DNA from: Anatilimnocola floriformis
Lineage (GTDB): Bacteria; Planctomycetota; Planctomycetia; Pirellulales; Pirellulaceae
Direction: 5' to 3'
NCBI RefSeq assembly: GCF_024256385.1
Contig: NZ_JAMLFW010000001.1
Location: 3,968,001 to 4,032,000, forward strand
Length of the DNA: 64,000 nt
Shown here: positions 43,990-53,821 of the stretch, in pieces
How the letters are laid out: each line of letters starts with the position of its first letter
How positions within the stretch are numbered: the stretch's first letter is position 1
Made by a program: the position numbers and the translations under genes
Notes under the pieces: generated by a model
What the model was told of the DNA's origin: nothing
Seen by the model: the letters and a program-made list of their open reading frames with translations, nothing else
Database searches by the model: none

Positions 43990-45021
43990 TTACTGTTTCA
44001 GCGTCGTGATCCAGAGGAACGGCCGATCGGCTTCGTCGACGCGCAGCTCGCACTTCAGCTTCGCCTGGAATAACAGTTTCTCCAGGATGCTTTTGTAGTA
44101 TGTGTTCATTCTCGGCAGCGAGACCTTCGTCGTGGCCATATCAATCTGCTGCTTGGCCAGGTTGTTCTGATCGATGATCATCGGCACGTTCAACCGGCCG
44201 CGGATGGCTTCGAGCGGTTCAGCGATCGGCCTGTCGACCACTTCGACGTTGAGGAACTTGAAAAAGTCGGGCAGGGTCTCTTTGGGATTGGATTTGCTCG
44301 GCCAGCCAACGGGCCAGACTTGCTTGGCGGCTTGCGAATCGACGACCCGCAGTTGCACGTCGTTGCCGACCTTGATCGGTGTCATGACGAGGCCCAGTGG
44401 GCGAATCGCCGCGGCGAGCGCGGTGCCAGCCGACATGCCGATGAGTTCGTCGGCGACTTTTTCATCGCCGAATTGGCCGCGGACGGCGGGATCGACCGTT
44501 AGTTTCAAATCGACGACGGCGGCGATTCCTTGCACCACTTCCTTGGTCGTTTTGCCAGCCGTGGTGAAATTGAGTTTCTTGGCCAGGTCCTCATGCACGG
44601 CAACCAGTTCCTTCGGCACGAGGCCGAAGGCGCCGGACTTGGCATTTAAACCTTCTTCACCGCCGGCTTGGAGTTTCTCGAGCCACTTCTTGATATTGGC
44701 CGAGCTGCCGGGGCCGAAGTTGCCGTTCGGCAGCCGCAGGCGGTTGTCGCTGGTTAGCACGCCGGTCACTTCGTAGCTCAGATTGGCGCCGGTCCCATTC
44801 GCCTTCAGTCCAGCGCCGTCACTCGCCTGACCGCCGCGAACTCGCACGCCGCTAAAGCCGACCTTCTCGAGCATCGGCAACCATTCGCGGATCACTTCCT
44901 GCGGCAGGCCGGGCTCCGTGACCACTTCGAGGCTCACGCGCGGCCCTTGCGCAAAGGCCGAGCCAGCCGCAAAAACGGCGACGATCGCAATCAGCTGCGG
45001 AACAAACTGCTTCGCCGTCAT
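43990..45021 (-). CDS. exported STN-like protein
   Basis: 343-aa secreted protein. The ATG at 45021 (MTAKQFVPQLIAIVAVFAAG) gives a signal peptide and has GGGAGA at a 7-nt spacing; a longer upstream extension is rejected. Two parts with the look of STN/secretin-N repeats are seen: GIAAVVDLKLTVDPAVRGQF around residue 190 and EPLEAIRGRLNVPMIIDQN around 270. The C-terminus (YYKSILEKLLFQAKLKCELR) fits the same fold. Function unknown. It is distinct from, but reminiscent of, the paired proteins at 51.5-53.3 kb. Confidence 0.7.
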   Translation of the reverse strand: MTAKQFVPQLIAIVAVFAAGSAFAQGPRVSLEVVTEPGLPQEVIREWLPMLEKVGFSGVRVRGGQASDGAGLKANGTGANLSYEVTGVLTSDNRLRLPNGNFGPGSSANIKKWLEKLQAGGEEGLNAKSGAFGLVPKELVAVHEDLAKKLNFTTAGKTTKEVVQGIAAVVDLKLTVDPAVRGQFGDEKVADELIGMSAGTALAAAIRPLGLVMTPIKVGNDVQLRVVDSQAAKQVWPVGWPSKSNPKETLPDFFKFLNVEVVDRPIAEPLEAIRGRLNVPMIIDQNNLAKQQIDMATTKVSLPRMNTYYKSILEKLLFQAKLKCELRVDEADRPFLWITTLKQ

Positions 45022-45329
45022 AAACAAGTCTCCCGAGATAGCGGCCCCAGCGCACGCAATTATATGGCACGACGGAGCCGCGCTGCCCAGTAAATCTTCT
45101 CTCGCTAGCAAATCTCCCCTCGTTGCGAAGCTGCGTAAGCTGCTCAAGATGCCGGTCGTAGCGGATATTCGTTCAATGCCGATCGAACCGCCTGCCGATG
45201 GAAACATCATTGGCAGCTCGACCCAGTCGCGGCACATCTGGCAGCCGGCTCCCGCACAGCCGGCCCACAGTGTCGCGATCCTAGCGCAGCGGCCAATCAA
45301 TCAGCGAATTGCTCACAGGGGGGATATAC

Positions 45330-45668
45330 ATGATCCGTCGTTTGCTTCTGGCCCTCGCTTGCGCCTGCGTGATGGGCGTCGTGACCTCGGCGACCGAAGC
45401 CCAGGCCCAATACCCGACGTCTCGCGCCTACGGCCGAACTTGGGGCGGACAATACAGCCGCATGGACTGGGAACGGTTCTACCACTACCCCTACGTCTAT
45501 TACCCGCAGAACTTCTACGGCAACGAGTACTATCGCAGCAGCGAAGACTTGTACTACCGCTATCCGCAAGAAATGCGGATCCCCACCTACAACCGCCAGT
45601 GGCAAAACGAATACCCGCAAGAACGCCGGTACCACTCGGGCCACCAGTTCATTCTGGATGTGTTCTAA
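45330..45668 (+). CDS. exported Tyr-rich small protein
   Basis: 112 aa. Signal peptide MIRRLLLALACACVMGVVTS, cleaved after AQA. The mature part is very rich in Tyr, Arg and Pro (FYHYPYVYYPQNFYGNEYY) and ends in HSGHQFILDVF. Such proteins recur in planctomycetes and are of unknown function; a role in the cell envelope is a guess. GGGGGG stands before the ATG. It is divergent from the STN-like gene. Confidence 0.7.
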   Translation: MIRRLLLALACACVMGVVTSATEAQAQYPTSRAYGRTWGGQYSRMDWERFYHYPYVYYPQNFYGNEYYRSSEDLYYRYPQEMRIPTYNRQWQNEYPQERRYHSGHQFILDVF

Positions 45669-45976
45669 GCAGGGGCGAGGGACGAGAGGCGAGAGACGAG
45701 GGGAAAGACCTGCTCCCTCGCCTCGGTACTCCGGGGAGAGGGTTGGGGTGAGGGGCTGTAGCTCTTTTGACCCAACCATTCTTTAAGCCGGTTTTCACAA
45801 ATCATCGAGTGCACTCGCCGAGATTCATTCGTAGCGAGCAACGCACTCTCCAAGCAACTACAACCCCGCGGCTACGCACCCTGAGCAAGTGCATGGCAGC
45901 GGGGTTGTGGCTTTTGATCACGCAGGACAAACGATTGGTCCGTCTTACCCAGTGAACGACGATATACTGAAAGACG
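45669..45976. other. intergenic region with palindromic elements
   Basis: Contains a GC-rich element (GGGAGAGGGTTGGGGTGAGG at 45734-45753) of a kind often found dispersed in bacterial genomes, and the hairpin listed next. No gene is supported. Confidence 0.4.
45860..45913 (+). terminator. possible terminator
   Basis: ACAACCCCGC (45860-45869) and GCGGGGTTGT (45899-45908) form a 10-bp stem with a 29-nt loop, followed by GGCTTTT. Confidence 0.4.
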
Positions 45977-48259
45977 ATGTCGCCAGACTCCACGCCCGCC
46001 GAACTCTCCACCGACCCCATTCTCGGGAGTTACTGGGCCGTTGCGCTCATCGCGTTGGGGCTCATCGCGCTGCTCGCACTCGGGCCGCGCTACGGTCGAC
46101 TGAGTTGGCCACGCAAAGCAGTCCTCACTGTCTTGCGATTGCTCATCATCGGTCTGGTGGTGATCGCGCTGCTGCGGCCGACGAAATTGACCACGGTCAA
46201 AACGCCGCGGTCCAGCGTAGTGATTGTTATGGTCGACACCAGTCGCAGCATGCTCTTGCCGAATGGCAAAGATGAAATGACTCGCTGGCAGGCCCTGCAA
46301 AAGACCATCGACAAAGTCAAATCGCAGCTCGTCAACCCTGGTCCGGATCTCGAGCTACGCACCTATACCTACGACTCGCGCTTGCATCCCTGGCAGATCG
46401 TCAATGGTCAGCTGCAACTCCCCGAGAAGCCGACCGGCGAACAGACCGACGTCGGCACCTCGCTCTATCAAGCGTTGCTCCCCGAGCAAGGCAAACGGCT
46501 GGCCGCTGTCGTGTTGCTCGGCGATGGAGCGCAAACGGCTTTTGATCCGCAAATCGAAGTTCAAGAAGCGGGTCGCAAAATTCGCGACGATTTCGCAGCG
46601 CCGCTGTTTACCGTCACCTTCGGCCCTTCGGGCGATGCGGCCCAATCGCGCGATGTTGCCGTGGAGCGGCTCGATGAACAATTCACCGTCTTCGTAAAAA
46701 ACGAAGTCGTCGTCAAAGGGCAGATCCGCGTGCGTGGTTACGCGCAAAAGAAAATTCCCGTCGAACTCTTTTTGGAAGACGCATCCGGCAACCGCCAAAG
46801 CCTCGGCAAGAAGGACATCGTCGCCACCGATGACATCAAGCCGATTGAAGTCGACTTCCCCATCACGCCCGAAAAGGTCGGCCATTTTCGCCTCACGATG
46901 CAAGCCGCGCTGCAGGACGGCGAGCTCGTGGCCAAGAACAATGCGTTGAGCGCTTATCTGACGGTGCTCGAAGGTGGCCTGCGGATTTTGTTTCTCGATG
47001 GCGAAAAAAGGTTCGAGCAGAAGTTTCTGCGCCGCGCGATCAATGCCTCGCCCGATATCGATCTCGACGATCGGATCCTCGATATCCGCGGCAAAAAAAA
47101 TTGGCCCATCAACCTGAGCGAAGACTTGAAGCGCGACAAGTACGATGCCTACATCCTCGGCGAAGTCGACGCTGCCGCGCTCGGGCCGCAGCAGATGCAG
47201 CAGTTGGCGAGCAACGTCGCCGCTGGCAAAGGCCTGCTGATGATCGGTGGCCGCGGCAGCTTCGGCTGGGGCCATTATCGCGGCACGCCTATCGAGCAGC
47301 TGTTGCCGATCAGATTCAATGCAATCGAAGGAAGCGACGGCTTGAATGAATCGCAGCTGTCGCGTTTCTTTCTCGAAGGGCCGGTGACGATGGTGCCACA
47401 GCAGCATCCCATCACGCGGCTGGCCGGTGACACGCAAAATGCTGCCCTCTGGAAAAAGATCCCGCCGCTCGCCTGGGCGCATAAGTTTAATGGCTTGAAG
47501 AACGGGCCGGGCATTCGCGTGCTGATCGAATCTCCCGCCGGTGATCCGCTGCTGGTCAGCGGTGAATATGGCCGCGGTCGCGTGCTGGCCTTTGCCGGCG
47601 AATCGACCTACCGCTGGCCCATGCATGGCTTCGAGCAAGAGCACAAGCGGTTCTGGCGGCAGATTGTTCTGTGGTTGGTTCGCCGCGACGATCTCGATCG
47701 CGATGACGTGTGGATCAAGCTCGATCAACGTCGTTTCAATCCCGGCAGCCGCGTGCAGATCACGGCTGGCGCGCGGAGCAGCACCGGCGATGCAATCACC
47801 ACGGCAACGCTCGATACGCAACTCGTCTTGCCCGGCGGCCAAAAGCAACCGATCCGGTTGTCGCTCGACGGCGAACAATACGTCGGCAGCGTCGAAGTAA
47901 AAACGCCCGGCGATTATGCGGTCGAACTGACGGCTACGCGGGAGAACCGCAAGCTCGGCAACGCCCGCGCGGAGTTTCTGGTTTTTGATCGCGACATCGA
48001 ATTGAGCAATCCTGCCGCCGATCCCGCTCAGATGGCCGCCCTCGCCGATTGGACCAAAGACGACGGCGGTGGAGCGCTCGCGCCGGAACAACTCTCAGCG
48101 CAGATCGACGCCATTCGCAACCGCAAGAAGGAATATGAAATTCGTCAGACAAAATGGCAACTTGCCAGCACGTCGGGCGACGCTTGGCTCTTCTTCTGCT
48201 TGCTCGTCGGTCTGCTCGGAACGGACTGGTTCCTGCGCAAGAAGTGGGGGCTGGTTTAA
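45977..48259 (+). CDS. membrane protein with vWA and GATase1-like domains
   Basis: 760 aa. Two transmembrane segments near residues 18-38 and 48-67 are followed by a vWA-like region with the MIDAS-type VDTSRSM near residue 87. After an Ig-like part, the stretch at about 330-560 looks like the glutamine-amidotransferase-like domain of BatA/BatB-associated proteins (GGLRILFLDGEKRFEQKFL, LLMIGGRGSFGWGHYRGT, YGRGRVLAFAGESTYRWP). A last transmembrane segment lies near residue 740. Such genes typically close MoxR/DUF58/BatA clusters in planctomycetes; here those genes are absent. The stop overlaps the next start (TAATG). Confidence 0.85.
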   Translation: MSPDSTPAELSTDPILGSYWAVALIALGLIALLALGPRYGRLSWPRKAVLTVLRLLIIGLVVIALLRPTKLTTVKTPRSSVVIVMVDTSRSMLLPNGKDEMTRWQALQKTIDKVKSQLVNPGPDLELRTYTYDSRLHPWQIVNGQLQLPEKPTGEQTDVGTSLYQALLPEQGKRLAAVVLLGDGAQTAFDPQIEVQEAGRKIRDDFAAPLFTVTFGPSGDAAQSRDVAVERLDEQFTVFVKNEVVVKGQIRVRGYAQKKIPVELFLEDASGNRQSLGKKDIVATDDIKPIEVDFPITPEKVGHFRLTMQAALQDGELVAKNNALSAYLTVLEGGLRILFLDGEKRFEQKFLRRAINASPDIDLDDRILDIRGKKNWPINLSEDLKRDKYDAYILGEVDAAALGPQQMQQLASNVAAGKGLLMIGGRGSFGWGHYRGTPIEQLLPIRFNAIEGSDGLNESQLSRFFLEGPVTMVPQQHPITRLAGDTQNAALWKKIPPLAWAHKFNGLKNGPGIRVLIESPAGDPLLVSGEYGRGRVLAFAGESTYRWPMHGFEQEHKRFWRQIVLWLVRRDDLDRDDVWIKLDQRRFNPGSRVQITAGARSSTGDAITTATLDTQLVLPGGQKQPIRLSLDGEQYVGSVEVKTPGDYAVELTATRENRKLGNARAEFLVFDRDIELSNPAADPAQMAALADWTKDDGGGALAPEQLSAQIDAIRNRKKEYEIRQTKWQLASTSGDAWLFFCLLVGLLGTDWFLRKKWGLV

Positions 48260-49710
48260 TGCACCGGCTCGCGACAGCGCTGCAGAAGCATCGCGGCATT
48301 CTGTTGCTGCTGCTATTCACACTCATCGTTCGCGGCAGCGTGCTGATTGCCCGCTTCGATGAACTGCGGGCCGATCCTGATGCGTATCATTTGATCGCGC
48401 ACAACATGGTTCGCTTTGCCTGCTTCAGCATCGACGATCCCGCCGATGTGGCTGGTCGCAGTGGCGATCCTGCGCCTTCCGCCTATCGCCCGCCGCTATA
48501 TCCAGTGATCCTCAGCAATCTGGCCATCGGCAAAGATCAGATCATTCACTACGAAAGAATCGCGCTGCTGCACCTTGGTCTGGGACTCGCGACTGTCTGG
48601 GTCACTTGGTTCATCGCTCACGCATTGCAACTCGGCTGGGCCAGCTACCTGGCAGGCGTGCTGGTGGCCTGCGATCCACTGCTGCTGAATCAGCAAACGC
48701 TGATCATGACCGAAACGCTCGCGGCGTTTTGCACGGTCGTGGCTTGGGGCCTGCTCGTTCGATTTGATTTCGATCGCAATTGGTGGAACGCGGCGCTCGC
48801 TGGCGGCGCGATCGGCCTCGCAGCACTCTGCCGACCGACCTACTTGCCTTGGATGGGCATTTCGGCCGTGGTTGCTTTTTGTTTGCAGCCTGGAGTGGTG
48901 TCGCGGCAGAAAAGAACGTCGCGCACAACGATAGCGAGCGCGCAGTGGGGCCTACGATTGCTCAATGCTGCCGCTTTGCTGGTCTTTGGTCTCGGCGTGA
49001 TGTTCCCGTGGGCCTGGCGGAATTATCGGGAGTTTAAGAAGCCGATTCTGACAACCACTCACGGCGGTTACACGATTTATCTGGCGAACAATCGGCACTT
49101 CTACAAGTACTTGCGCGAGGACAAAACAGGTTTGCCCTGGGATCCGCGGCAGCGAACTAGCTGGGGACCGTATCGCGTTTCATTCCGCGATGAACGACGC
49201 GGTTTGATCAGTCCCACTACCGGACAGATGGTGAATCCGCCCGCGATTGACGGCGAGATTGGCTTGGACATCCAGCAACGGGAGTTGGCGCGGCAGGCGA
49301 TGCTCGATGATCCCGCCGGCTTCTTGCTTGCTGCGACCTATCGAGTGCGTCAGTTCTGGTCGCCGCTCCCGTATCGCTTGACGGCCGATGAATCGCGCAG
49401 TCGAACGCTGCTCCGCTACGCGACTGCGGTTTGGTACCTCGCGGTTTATGCGCTCGCGCTCGTTGGCGTATGGCAGTTGCGCGGGAAGTTGCTCCGCTCG
49501 CCCTGGCTATTCGGTATTTTTCTGGTTGCCATCTTTAGCGGCGTGCATGTTTTCTACTGGAGCAATCTGCGGATGCGGGCGCCGATCATGCCAATCATTG
49601 CGGTCATTGCCGCGGTTGGTGCGTTACGGTTGCGTGAGTTGCGCTCACACGTACCACAAGTTCCAAACCAGGATCGCGCCGAAGTTGCCGGCGATCACGG
49701 CAAAGACTAG
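48259..49710 (+). CDS. GT39-family (ArnT/PMT-like) glycosyltransferase
   Basis: 483-aa integral membrane protein with about 11 hydrophobic segments. The acidic pair at the end of the first periplasmic loop (LRADPDAYHLIAHN) and YRPPLYPVIL are typical of GT39/PMT2 enzymes, which use polyprenyl-phosphate sugars to modify lipids or proteins outside the membrane. The ATG at 48259 overlaps the stop of the vWA gene (TAATG), so translation is coupled. The 3' end overlaps the convergent gene by 66 nt. Confidence 0.8.
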   Translation: MHRLATALQKHRGILLLLLFTLIVRGSVLIARFDELRADPDAYHLIAHNMVRFACFSIDDPADVAGRSGDPAPSAYRPPLYPVILSNLAIGKDQIIHYERIALLHLGLGLATVWVTWFIAHALQLGWASYLAGVLVACDPLLLNQQTLIMTETLAAFCTVVAWGLLVRFDFDRNWWNAALAGGAIGLAALCRPTYLPWMGISAVVAFCLQPGVVSRQKRTSRTTIASAQWGLRLLNAAALLVFGLGVMFPWAWRNYREFKKPILTTTHGGYTIYLANNRHFYKYLREDKTGLPWDPRQRTSWGPYRVSFRDERRGLISPTTGQMVNPPAIDGEIGLDIQQRELARQAMLDDPAGFLLAATYRVRQFWSPLPYRLTADESRSRTLLRYATAVWYLAVYALALVGVWQLRGKLLRSPWLFGIFLVAIFSGVHVFYWSNLRMRAPIMPIIAVIAAVGALRLRELRSHVPQVPNQDRAEVAGDHGKD

Positions 49711-50265
49711 CCCCGCGGCCCAAACATCGAGAGCCGTGTGATACTGCTTCTGTAGCCGATCGACTACTTCGACGAGCAACAGCAGGCCGACTGCGACGAG
49801 CAAAGTCAGCAGCCAGTCGATCCAGAGTTCCGATAAGTCGCCACGCAGCCACAAGATCGAACCGGCCAACAGCCAAAATCCGCAGCCTGAGATCAAGCGA
49901 TAACCAATTTGGCCGGCGGGAGCCACTCCGGCGATCGTGCCGATGAGTGCAGCGATCGTGAGCCAATACACGACTTGGATCTGATCGAGCCGATACGACG
50001 AGAGCATGCTGCAAAGGATGAGCGCATAGCAGACCACGGCCCAAGTGAGCGTGGACGCCAGTCGCCCCGAAATCCAACCGACAGCGATCCCAATCACCAA
50101 CGTCGCAAAAAATCCCGTCGTCGCCGCGATCATCGCCCAGTCACCAAACAGCCGCACGTAGGCCAGCACCATGCTCGCGGTGAACATGGTAACGAGTAGC
50201 GAACGAAGGCTGTACTGACTGGCCGCCTTGAGCGGCGCGGTTTTGGCTGCGTGTGGTGTATCCAT
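49645..50265 (-). CDS. multi-pass membrane protein, unknown
   Basis: 206 aa with about six transmembrane segments (LRSLLVTMFTASMVLAYVR at the start; WLLTLLVAVGLLLLVEVVDR near 150). No family is recognised. Its last 22 codons are antisense to the end of the GT39-like gene. Confidence 0.65.
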   Translation of the reverse strand: MDTPHAAKTAPLKAASQYSLRSLLVTMFTASMVLAYVRLFGDWAMIAATTGFFATLVIGIAVGWISGRLASTLTWAVVCYALILCSMLSSYRLDQIQVVYWLTIAALIGTIAGVAPAGQIGYRLISGCGFWLLAGSILWLRGDLSELWIDWLLTLLVAVGLLLLVEVVDRLQKQYHTALDVWAAGLVFAVIAGNFGAILVWNLWYV

Positions 50266-50304
50266 CGGTCGCTCCTGCTAGCTCCATTCTAGTTACGGCT
50301 GCAG

Positions 50305-51350
50305 TCAGTTGCCGCGCAACGCCGAAAGTGTGCGATCGACCCAATTGGTAAAGATCGAGTGCGCGGATTCGCCCGGATCGAATAGCGTACGCAGACGTTC
50401 TTTCGCCTGCACGTAACTCGCCGAGCCGGGCGTTCCCCAATGGTGCTCACGATTCTCCGCGCGTAACCCGGCGAGAACTTGCAGCGGCGGATAGGTGCCG
50501 AACTCGGCGCAGGCAAAAAGGTAGTCGTCTACGCCGCCGTGCGCCAAACACCACGGACCAAGGCCACCGCGCGCCAGATAGGCCACGCCTTGCGAATGGC
50601 TGGCTTCGTGCGAATCGGCACCCAGATGTTGATCGAGCCACGTTTGCTGAGCAACGGTCAGCGGCGAATCGATGAGCAACTTCGCCGTGCCCGCCGACCG
50701 AGGCCGCTGTGCAAATCGAAATGAACCACCCGCGGCGCACCGGCAACCCAGTCCGGCAGATGGGCGAGTAACAACTGCTGCGTTTCGCCCGGCTGCTTGC
50801 CGCCGAAGAACAATCCCTGCGGAAACTCGTACTGACCAGCAGCAATCGCCTGCTTCAAGCGCGGCATGCCGTGGCGCAACACTGCATAGGCAGCGCGCAG
50901 TTGAAACCAATCCCAGCGAGATTGAGGCGAACGCGGATTCAGCAGCGCGTCGAGCTCGGCATATCCATCCGGCGCTCCGGCGAACGGTTCACCCGGCAGC
51001 AGGAAGTTGCGATTCGGATCGATGTTGTCAGCATCGAACCGGCGCACATGGGCAAAGCCATAAGGATTCAGGGCATGAATCAGCACGAGCCTGACGCCGC
51101 GTAAATCCGCGTTGGCATGCAGCAGCGCGATTTGCAACGCCGCGCCAAAGAAGCCTTCCACACCATGCAAGCCGCTGGAGATGATCAGCGTAGGCAAGTC
51201 GCGCTGGTCGGTCGACCAGGCAACGTCGATCGTCAGCTCTTCATTCGCGGGTCCACGACTGCTAATCGGCAGCGCAGACCACTGCCACGATCGTGAATCG
51301 GCGGCAGTACGAAAATCTTCGCGGGCAACGAAGTAAGAACTGGGAAGCAT
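50305..51350 (-). pseudogene. DUF2817 (M14-like zinc peptidase) gene with a frameshift
   Basis: The first frame (51350 to ~50690) gives ISSGLHGVEGFFGA (zinc His and Glu), DNIDPNRNF and VVHFDLHSGLGRRA, all as in DUF2817. It then runs into a stop. The rest (GTAKLLIDSPL, LGADSHEASHSQGVAYLARG, to the stop at 50305) continues in a -1 frame. A single missing base around 50688-50698, in the GGTCGGCGGGCACGG run, explains it and would restore about 348 aa. It is either a real frameshift mutation, a base-calling error in a G/C-rich stretch, or programmed frameshifting; no slippery heptamer is obvious. Confidence 0.8.
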
Positions 51351-51494
51351 TCCCACAGTTTAACCGGCGGCCGGAACAAATTTCTGATGGCTTATCCCGG
51401 CAGTGATTTGTTTGGTTCCGAAACGCAATTCAGGTACGATAATCGAGCATCTCGTCGGGTTGGCTTTCGCTGCTTCTTCTCTCGGAACATCGCC

Positions 51495-52439
51495 ATGCCT
51501 GCTCAGGTTAGGGTTGCATGCAACCTCGTCCTCGGCCTTTCCCTGGCCCTGATTCTTCCTCCTCTCGGTCACGCCGCCGACCCTTTTGCCCCGGCGAATC
51601 CTACTCAGCAGGTCGCCGAGGAGCGAGCACGACAGCAACAGGCTCGCGAGGCCATGACTTTGCTCACGTTTGAGCAAGCCCTGCGCATGCCGATCAAGGG
51701 AGAACTCGATGGCGTCGAACTGCGAGATCTGATTTTGTGGTTGGCGGACGTTACGGAAATTCAGATTCAGATCGATTCGCCGGCACTACAGGAATTGAAG
51801 GTCGAGCCTTCGCAGGAAATCAAGTTGACGATTGGCGACAAACCGCTGCCGGCTTGGAAGGTCTTGGTCCTGGCGCTGCAGAAGGTGAATCCAAAACTTG
51901 TCGCGGTGCCGAGAAATGAGATGCTCGTTGTTACGTCCGAAGCCCGTTCGCATGTGACGAACGTTTACGACGTACGCGATATCCTGGATGCGAGCACGAA
52001 GGGCAAGTTGAGTCGTGACGAAGCCGGCGCCGCGCTCGTCAAGCACATCTTGGGCACCATCGCGGCCGATTCCTGGAAAGAAAAGGGAGGCAATGGACAG
52101 GCGACGATTTATCGAGATCTTCTGGTCGTCGAACAGTCGGCCCGCGTTCATTGGCTGATCCGCGAAGACTTGCTTGCCGTGCGAAACCGACAAGGGGCGG
52201 AAGACCCACTTACCAAAGAAACGGTCATGATCGCGGGACCATCGGAACGGGCCCAGGACCTCGTCCGCAGAAACGACCGTAATGGAGATGGCTTTCTGCA
52301 GTACGAGGAGTGCCCGGCAGCCGCTCAGCCCGACTTTGAGAAGTTCGATCAGGACCAGGACCGAAAATTGTCCGCCGCCGAAATCGACCGACTGATTCGA
52401 GCGAAGATTCGGCAACGCGTTCAGGAGCAAGCGCCATGA
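51495..52439 (+). CDS. exported STN-like + EF-hand protein (first paralogue)
   Basis: 314 aa. The ATG at 51495 gives a signal peptide (VRVACNLVLGLSLALILPP). Residues about 60-150 look like an STN/secretin-N repeat (LDGVELRDLILWLADVTEI, PLPAWKVLVLALQKVNPKL). The C-terminus has EF-hand-like loops: DRNGDGFLQYEE near residue 260 and DQDQDRKLSAAE near 283. Its stop overlaps the next start by 4 nt (ATGA). The pair are diverged copies. Function unknown; a calcium-dependent envelope role is a guess. Confidence 0.75.
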   Translation: MPAQVRVACNLVLGLSLALILPPLGHAADPFAPANPTQQVAEERARQQQAREAMTLLTFEQALRMPIKGELDGVELRDLILWLADVTEIQIQIDSPALQELKVEPSQEIKLTIGDKPLPAWKVLVLALQKVNPKLVAVPRNEMLVVTSEARSHVTNVYDVRDILDASTKGKLSRDEAGAALVKHILGTIAADSWKEKGGNGQATIYRDLLVVEQSARVHWLIREDLLAVRNRQGAEDPLTKETVMIAGPSERAQDLVRRNDRNGDGFLQYEECPAAAQPDFEKFDQDQDRKLSAAEIDRLIRAKIRQRVQEQAP

Positions 52440-53287
52440 ACTTCAAATTCCTCTCCGCAATCGTCGTGCTCATTACCATCTGCATCGGCAGTTTCACGGC
52501 GACGAAGGCCTGCGCGCAAGCCGACAAAGTAGCAGCGCTCGAAGCGGCACTGGGAGAAACGACCGTCGCGGAATTTGTCGAAACGCCGCTCGTGGACGTT
52601 TGCGATTTTTTTCGGGACATGCATGGACTGCAGCCGATCGAGATCGATAAGCCCGCTCTGAAGGAGCTCGGGCTGGCCGACAATCCAGCCATTACGGTCT
52701 GCATTCAACAATCGCTTCCCTTATACGCCGGGATGCGGCTGATTTTGGAAGGGCTTTCCGCTGATCTGGTGGCGGTTCCCAAAGACGATCGCCTCGTCAT
52801 TACTTCCGCACCGAAGTCGTGGTGTACCGTGCGCTACGACGTTCACGATCTGGTCGCCGCGGCCGCCAAGGGGCGCGCGGCTGCAAGTAAACCCGAAGCC
52901 GAAGTGCTGCGCGATCTGATTGCGAATACCGTGTCGTCCAGCTCCTGGAAAGACGGCGGAGGCAAAGGGACGATCGCAGTCGACAAAGATGTGCTCGTGG
53001 TCCAGAACTTCGCGCGTCAGCAATGGGAAGTGCGTGACCTGTTGTCGTTGTTGCGCAAAGAACTGACTGCAGAAAAAGAGCCAAACCTGAAAACCGTCGG
53101 CGACAAGGTTCGGTCAGCGGCGCAGCGAATTTTCTCGCGTGGCGATACGAACGTCGACGGGTTGATCAGCGGCCCAGAACTCGAAGGATACAAGGGCTTC
53201 GATCGTGACCAGAACCAGCAGGTAACCCTGGAAGAGTGCATCCAATACGTGCGGGATATGAAAATCGCGCACGATCGCCGCAAGTAG
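52436..53287 (+). CDS. exported STN-like + EF-hand protein (second paralogue)
   Basis: 283 aa. Signal peptide MNFKFLSAIVVLITICIGSF. It shares the first paralogue's layout: an STN-like block (TPLVDVCDFFRDMHGLQPIE, LYAGMRLILEGL), a middle with SWKDGGGKGTIAVDKDVLVV (compare SWKEKGGNGQATIYRDLLVV), and C-terminal EF-hand-like loops (DTNVDGLISGPE, DRDQNQQVTLEE). ATGA overlap with the gene before it. A terminator hairpin follows at 53303. Confidence 0.75.
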   Translation: MNFKFLSAIVVLITICIGSFTATKACAQADKVAALEAALGETTVAEFVETPLVDVCDFFRDMHGLQPIEIDKPALKELGLADNPAITVCIQQSLPLYAGMRLILEGLSADLVAVPKDDRLVITSAPKSWCTVRYDVHDLVAAAAKGRAAASKPEAEVLRDLIANTVSSSSWKDGGGKGTIAVDKDVLVVQNFARQQWEVRDLLSLLRKELTAEKEPNLKTVGDKVRSAAQRIFSRGDTNVDGLISGPELEGYKGFDRDQNQQVTLEECIQYVRDMKIAHDRRK

Positions 53288-53302
53288 CTGAACACAGCTC
53301 AT

Positions 53303-53328
53303 CGGCCAGAGAGCTACTCTGGCCGTTT
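53303..53328 (+). terminator. terminator of the STN/EF-hand pair
   Basis: CGGCCAGAG (53303-53311) / CTCTGGCCG (53317-53325), a perfect 9-bp stem with a 5-nt loop, then TTT. It could also act on rplT from the other side, though no T-run is seen there. Confidence 0.6.
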
Positions 53329-53370
53329 GCAGAACTCGTAGCGGTCAAGTCGTCGCCCAACCGCGGGAGA

Positions 53371-53724
53371 CTAGGCGAGGGCCGCCTTGACTTCCTTGAA
53401 GACCGCATCGAAGGCCGGTGGATCGGCAATGGCGATTTCCGACAAGCTCTTGCGATCGAGAATGATGTTGGCCTTCTTCAAGCCATTGATGAACTGGCTG
53501 TAGCGGAGGCCACGTTCGGCGACGGCAGCGCTGAGGCGAATGATCCACAGCTTGCGGAACTCGCGCTTTTTGACGCGGCGATCGCGCCGTGCAAAATCTC
53601 CGGCGCGGGCGAGCGTTTCCTTGACGGTGCGGAACAGCTTGCGCCGGCCACCCCAATAACCCTTGGCCCGTTTGAAAATCCGCTTCTTGGCTTTGTTACG
53701 AGCGTGACCTTTGGTCGTACGCAT
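53371..53724 (-). CDS. rplT: 50S ribosomal protein L20
   Basis: 117 aa, the usual length. Matches L20 throughout: [56 protein letters not shown] and [21 protein letters not shown]20 is essential for early 50S assembly and in many bacteria represses its own operon. It lies downstream of rpmI, separated by 130 nt that contain a palindrome. Confidence 0.99.
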   Translation of the reverse strand: MRTTKGHARNKAKKRIFKRAKGYWGGRRKLFRTVKETLARAGDFARRDRRVKKREFRKLWIIRLSAAVAERGLRYSQFINGLKKANIILDRKSLSEIAIADPPAFDAVFKEVKAALA

Positions 53725-53821
53725 TTCTAAGAAATCCTAACTTACTGGCCGCGTAGAAGGCCCTTGGGACGAAAATCCAAGCGTTGATTGCCCGTACACT
53801 GACCGATCGACTTTGCTCGGG

